The position numbers were made by a program, and so were the translations under genes. Shown in pieces: positions 6,206 through 8,092 of a DNA stretch of 8,092 nt. The stretch lies in contig SVSO01000126.1 of assembly GCA_015064195.1 (NCBI GenBank), positions 1-8,092 of the forward strand. The letters run 5' to 3'. Under the pieces are notes generated by a model. It was given only the letters and a program-made list of their open reading frames with translations. It was not told the origin of the DNA and made no database searches. Numbering within the stretch: the stretch's first letter is position 1; each line of letters starts with the position of its first letter. The stretch comes from Oscillospiraceae bacterium. Its GTDB lineage: Bacteria > Bacillota_A > Clostridia > Oscillospirales > CAG-272.

Positions 6206-7051
6206 CTACTTTTCCGGAAATCGGATGGATTTGAAGTGCTCGCTGGGGGATGTTCCGATCACGGCGCGGAAGCTCTTGTAAAAGCCGGAGACGCTGCCGA
6301 ATCCCGCCTCCAGTGCCGAATCCAGCACGCCCTGACCCTTGGCTGTGACGAGATAGACCACCCGCTGAATGCGCAGTCGGCGCAGATAGTCGGGAAAGCT
6401 CATGCTGAGCAGCTGCTTGAACATTCGGGAGAGGGAGGATTCGCTGATTCCGTAAGCGGCGGCGACGCTTTTGATGGTGAGCGGCTCGGCGATGTGCTCA
6501 CGCAGGTGATTCACGATGTGGGCGAGGAGCGCGGCGTGGGACTGTGCGGTGCGGTCAACGGCGGAGATCTCGCCGCATTCAGGGAGAATGCGGGCCATGT
6601 CGATGAGCAGCAGACGGAGGGCGGATTTCGCCGCTTCGAGAGAAAAGCTGTCATCCCGCCTGCATTCGTCCGCTATCCGATTGAAGGTCGGGAGAAGGCC
6701 TGCGCCCATGTTTGCCGGAATTCGGTGTGTCCGTGCGCCGCCCCAGAAGATCTCCAGCGGGTCGAAGCCGAACACAGCTACGGGGAAGAATCGGATGACG
6801 TGGATGCGGATGTCGGTGAGACTGCGGCGCACCAGCGGCAACCGGGAATCGGAATGGTTGAACAGCACAAAATCGCCGGCGGAGATGTGATATTTCTTCT
6901 CATTGATGAGCCAGTCGAAATCGCCGTCCGAGCCGGTGTCCGCAATATAGACGATGGTGAGCATTTCGTGAGGGGAATGGTAAGAGCCGAGGCCGGAGAT
7001 GTACTGCTCGCTGTAGCGGATACTATCGCTGAGCTTCTGTGAAGATTCCAT
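6206..7051 (-). CDS. AraC-family transcriptional regulator
   Basis: A 281-residue DNA-binding regulator of the one-component type that senses a small molecule, often a sugar. The N-terminal part (about 25-100: HEMLTIVYIADTGSDGDFDWLINEKKYHISAGDFVLFNHSDSR) fits a cupin-like ligand-binding domain. The C-terminal part (about 170-281) carries the two helix-turn-helix units: LTIKSVAAAYGISESSLSRMFKQ (191-213) and VLDSALEAGFGSVSGFYKSFRAVIGTSPSEH (242-272), with the family pattern of GF-x-S-x-S-x-F-x-K-x-F followed by G-x-(S/T)-P. The ATG at 7051 is chosen because GGAGGGAGG (7058-7066) precedes it by 6 bases; longer versions would overlap the promoter. It has a perfect promoter and precedes the oxidoreductase gene on the same strand, its most likely target. 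The effector cannot be read from sequence. Confidence 0.95.
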   Translation of the reverse strand: MESSQKLSDSIRYSEQYISGLGSYHSPHEMLTIVYIADTGSDGDFDWLINEKKYHISAGDFVLFNHSDSRLPLVRRSLTDIRIHVIRFFPVAVFGFDPLEIFWGGARTHRIPANMGAGLLPTFNRIADECRRDDSFSLEAAKSALRLLLIDMARILPECGEISAVDRTAQSHAALLAHIVNHLREHIAEPLTIKSVAAAYGISESSLSRMFKQLLSMSFPDYLRRLRIQRVVYLVTAKGQGVLDSALEAGFGSVSGFYKSFRAVIGTSPSEHFKSIRFPEK

Positions 7052-7057
7052 GATGTG

Positions 7058-7066
7058 CCTCCCTCC
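7058..7066 (-). promoter_or_regulatory. Doubled ribosome-binding site of the AraC-family regulator gene
   Basis: GGAGGGAGG on the - strand offers two overlapping Shine-Dalgarno matches, with spacings of 6 and about 10 bases to the ATG at 7051. This fixes the start at MESSQKLSD and excludes the longer reading frame that begins inside the -35 to -10 region. Confidence 0.85.
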
Positions 7067-7076
7067 GTTTTTTTTC

Positions 7077-7105
7077 ATTATAGCATACGTTTGGCGGATT
7101 GTCAA
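7077..7105 (-). promoter_or_regulatory. Perfect consensus extended -10 sigma-A promoter of the AraC-family regulator
   Basis: On the - strand TTGACA (7105-7100), 17-bp spacer, TATAAT (7082-7077), with TG at 7085-7084 (TGCTATAAT). Every recognised element is at consensus. Predicted start of transcription is near 7070, giving a leader under 20 bases. The -35 begins only 3 bases after the T-run of the upstream terminator. The spacer holds copy 2 of the shared 12-bp element. Confidence 0.93.
7087..7098 (-). promoter_or_regulatory. Shared 12-bp spacer element, copy 2 (candidate operator)
   Basis: TCCGCCAAACGT on the - strand, identical to 3138-3149 and again between -35 and -10, but 2 bp further from the -10 (ATGC instead of GG intervenes). 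The shift shows the copies are not simply the same promoter duplicated. Binding by the AraC-type protein itself (autoregulation) or by another repressor is possible. Confidence 0.5.
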
Positions 7106-7107
7106 TA

Positions 7108-7134
7108 CAAAAAGCCGCCTTGCGGCGGCTTTTG
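7108..7134 (-). terminator. Intrinsic terminator of the URO-D-family gene
   Basis: On the - strand AAAAGCCGCC (7133-7124), loop GCAA, GGCGGCTTTT (7119-7110), followed by another T at 7109 so that the run is TTTTT. It starts 6 bases after the URO-D-family stop codon and insulates the adjacent AraC-regulator promoter from read-through. Confidence 0.9.
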
Positions 7135-7140
7135 TGCGAT

Positions 7141-8092
7141 TCAGTCGATATTCACATCAATGCCGTAAAGCGCACCGTACGCTTTGGCCGCATCGATGCG
7201 GTCGAGGGGGAAATTCTTTTCCCAGAAGTAGAGCTGACCGGGATCTTTCGCGATCGCGCGTGGTGTTCCGTCCGGATTCTGATTGAGGGACAGAAGCTTG
7301 ATGCCCGACGCGAGGATCGTTTCGAGAAGCTCGTCCCAGTTCTGCTCGGAGGGTGCGCCCGCTCCCGGCACCCACTGGATGCCCTTGATGCCATCGATGG
7401 CGAGAAGCTGATCAAGGTGGGGGATCTGTCCCATGCCGTCCATGTGATAGACGGCGTTTTTAATGCGGGCGGAGGAGGCGGCAAGCTCCGGCGCGACGAA
7501 GGTGCGGAACATATCGGGGCTGATCATGTAGGAAAAATCGCTCTGGAGGATGTAGCCCGGCTCTTCGCCGAAGATGCCGTACCAATAGGAATAGCCCCGC
7601 GCTTCCGGTGCGAGCATGGCGTTGATCTTGTCAAAATAGAAGAACCACAGCTTCTGCAGCTCATCCACACAGCGAAGCACCTCGTCGGGATCGTCATAGA
7701 GATCCATCAGCAGATTTTCCGTGCCGCGGAAGCTGGCCAGCACGTCAAGAATGCCGCCCAGATCCACCATGCCGGTGACTACCTGACCGTGCCATTTGTC
7801 CATGGCGGCCTCGATGACATTCATCACGCGGCGGTAGTATCGGTTGTTCTCGTCGAATTCAAAATGCAGCTCCTCGATGGGAATATTCTCCCGGGGCGGC
7901 GTGAACCAGACGGTGTGAGGCATGGAGACAGGCGTGCAGCCGAGAAAGGCGGCCATTGCACCTGCGCCGAATTTTGTGGTGGGAAACATGGGAAATCCGT
8001 CGCCGTGCCAGCGCATCTGAGACATCTGCCAGTCGTGCGCATCCACGATCTGCTCCGGCGTGATGGAGAAATCCCACGCGGTGGTAAAGCTG
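7141..8092 (-). CDS. Uroporphyrinogen decarboxylase (URO-D) superfamily protein, 5' end outside window
   Basis: The visible 316 residues run off the right edge in frame; the GTG at 8046 is internal because the residues before it (SFTTAWDFSITPEQI) continue the family sequence. The protein belongs to the URO-D/MtaA/CmuA-like TIM-barrel superfamily (COG0407-like). Supporting segments: DWQMSQMRWHGDGFPMFPTTKFGAGAMAAFLGC near the visible N-terminus, MVDLGGILDVLASFRGTENLLMDLYDDPDEVLRCVDELQ, YILQSDFSYMISPDMFRTFVAPEL, YHMDGMGQIPHLDQLLAIDGIKGIQWVPGAGAP, and the C-terminal LLSLNQNPDGTPRAI. It is unlikely to be the true heme-pathway HemE, because the N-terminal FPTTK segment and the H-x-D-G site differ from HemE. 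Members of this divergent group are often found near corrinoid methyltransferases or sugar-related genes, and the substrate is mostly unknown. The expected zinc-type H-x-C of the methyltransferases is absent (H-M-D). It is transcribed toward the AraC regulator but separated from it by a terminator. Confidence 0.85.
   Translation of the reverse strand, partial: SFTTAWDFSITPEQIVDAHDWQMSQMRWHGDGFPMFPTTKFGAGAMAAFLGCTPVSMPHTVWFTPPRENIPIEELHFEFDENNRYYRRVMNVIEAAMDKWHGQVVTGMVDLGGILDVLASFRGTENLLMDLYDDPDEVLRCVDELQKLWFFYFDKINAMLAPEARGYSYWYGIFGEEPGYILQSDFSYMISPDMFRTFVAPELAASSARIKNAVYHMDGMGQIPHLDQLLAIDGIKGIQWVPGAGAPSEQNWDELLETILASGIKLLSLNQNPDGTPRAIAKDPGQLYFWEKNFPLDRIDAAKAYGALYGIDVNID

Noticed and set aside
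6236..7042. + strand reading frame opposite the AraC-family regulator
   Set aside because: The opposite strand encodes a clear AraC-family protein with two helix-turn-helix units; this frame shows no domain and is a codon-bias shadow.
7052..7105. N-terminal extension of the AraC-family regulator
   Set aside because: The extra codons overlap the perfect promoter and the ribosome site; the true start is 7051.

Overview
The window looks like chromosomal DNA of a GC-rich member of the Bacillota (Clostridia-like, perhaps a gut or anaerobic lineage). The reasons are strong AGGAGG-type ribosome sites, near-perfect sigma-A promoters (TTGACA-17-TATAAT), compact hairpin/T-tract terminators, and gene families common in such genomes. 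This assignment is an inference from style; no marker gene is present. I see no tRNA, rRNA, CRISPR array or insertion sequence.

Positions 1-2207 (+ strand) are the end of a leucine biosynthesis operon, leuC (3' part only), leuD and leuB, tightly packed (1-nt gap, then a 4-nt ATGA overlap). A bidirectional terminator (2210-2245) closes it and also serves the convergent gene on the other strand. Positions 2255-3094 (-) encode a TIM-barrel sugar phosphate isomerase/epimerase-like protein that starts with TTG. It appears to lack the last metal-binding glutamate of its family.

Positions 3095-3280 form a 186-bp divergent control region with two good promoters and several short repeats. It drives the isomerase leftwards and, rightwards, a single-gene unit for a 93-residue charged, cysteine-free helical protein of unknown function (3281-3562), which has its own terminator.

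Positions 3607-8092 (-) hold, in transcription order, a URO-D-superfamily protein (5' end beyond the window), its terminator, an AraC-family regulator with a consensus promoter, and a large FAD-dependent oxidoreductase with a degenerate extra N-terminal nucleotide-binding-like half and a C-terminal helical-repeat region. The regulator lies directly upstream of the oxidoreductase gene and probably controls it; the gap between them contains an imperfect 35-bp direct repeat around a weak promoter.

The most interesting signal is an identical 12-bp element (TCCGCCAAACGT, read on the - strand) inside the -35/-10 spacer of both the isomerase and the AraC-regulator promoters, almost 4 kb apart. It suggests shared control, which would tie the isomerase to the AraC/oxidoreductase locus. 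The likely theme of the right-hand part is uptake-sensed catabolism of a sugar, polyol or plant-derived compound, but no substrate can be read from the sequence.
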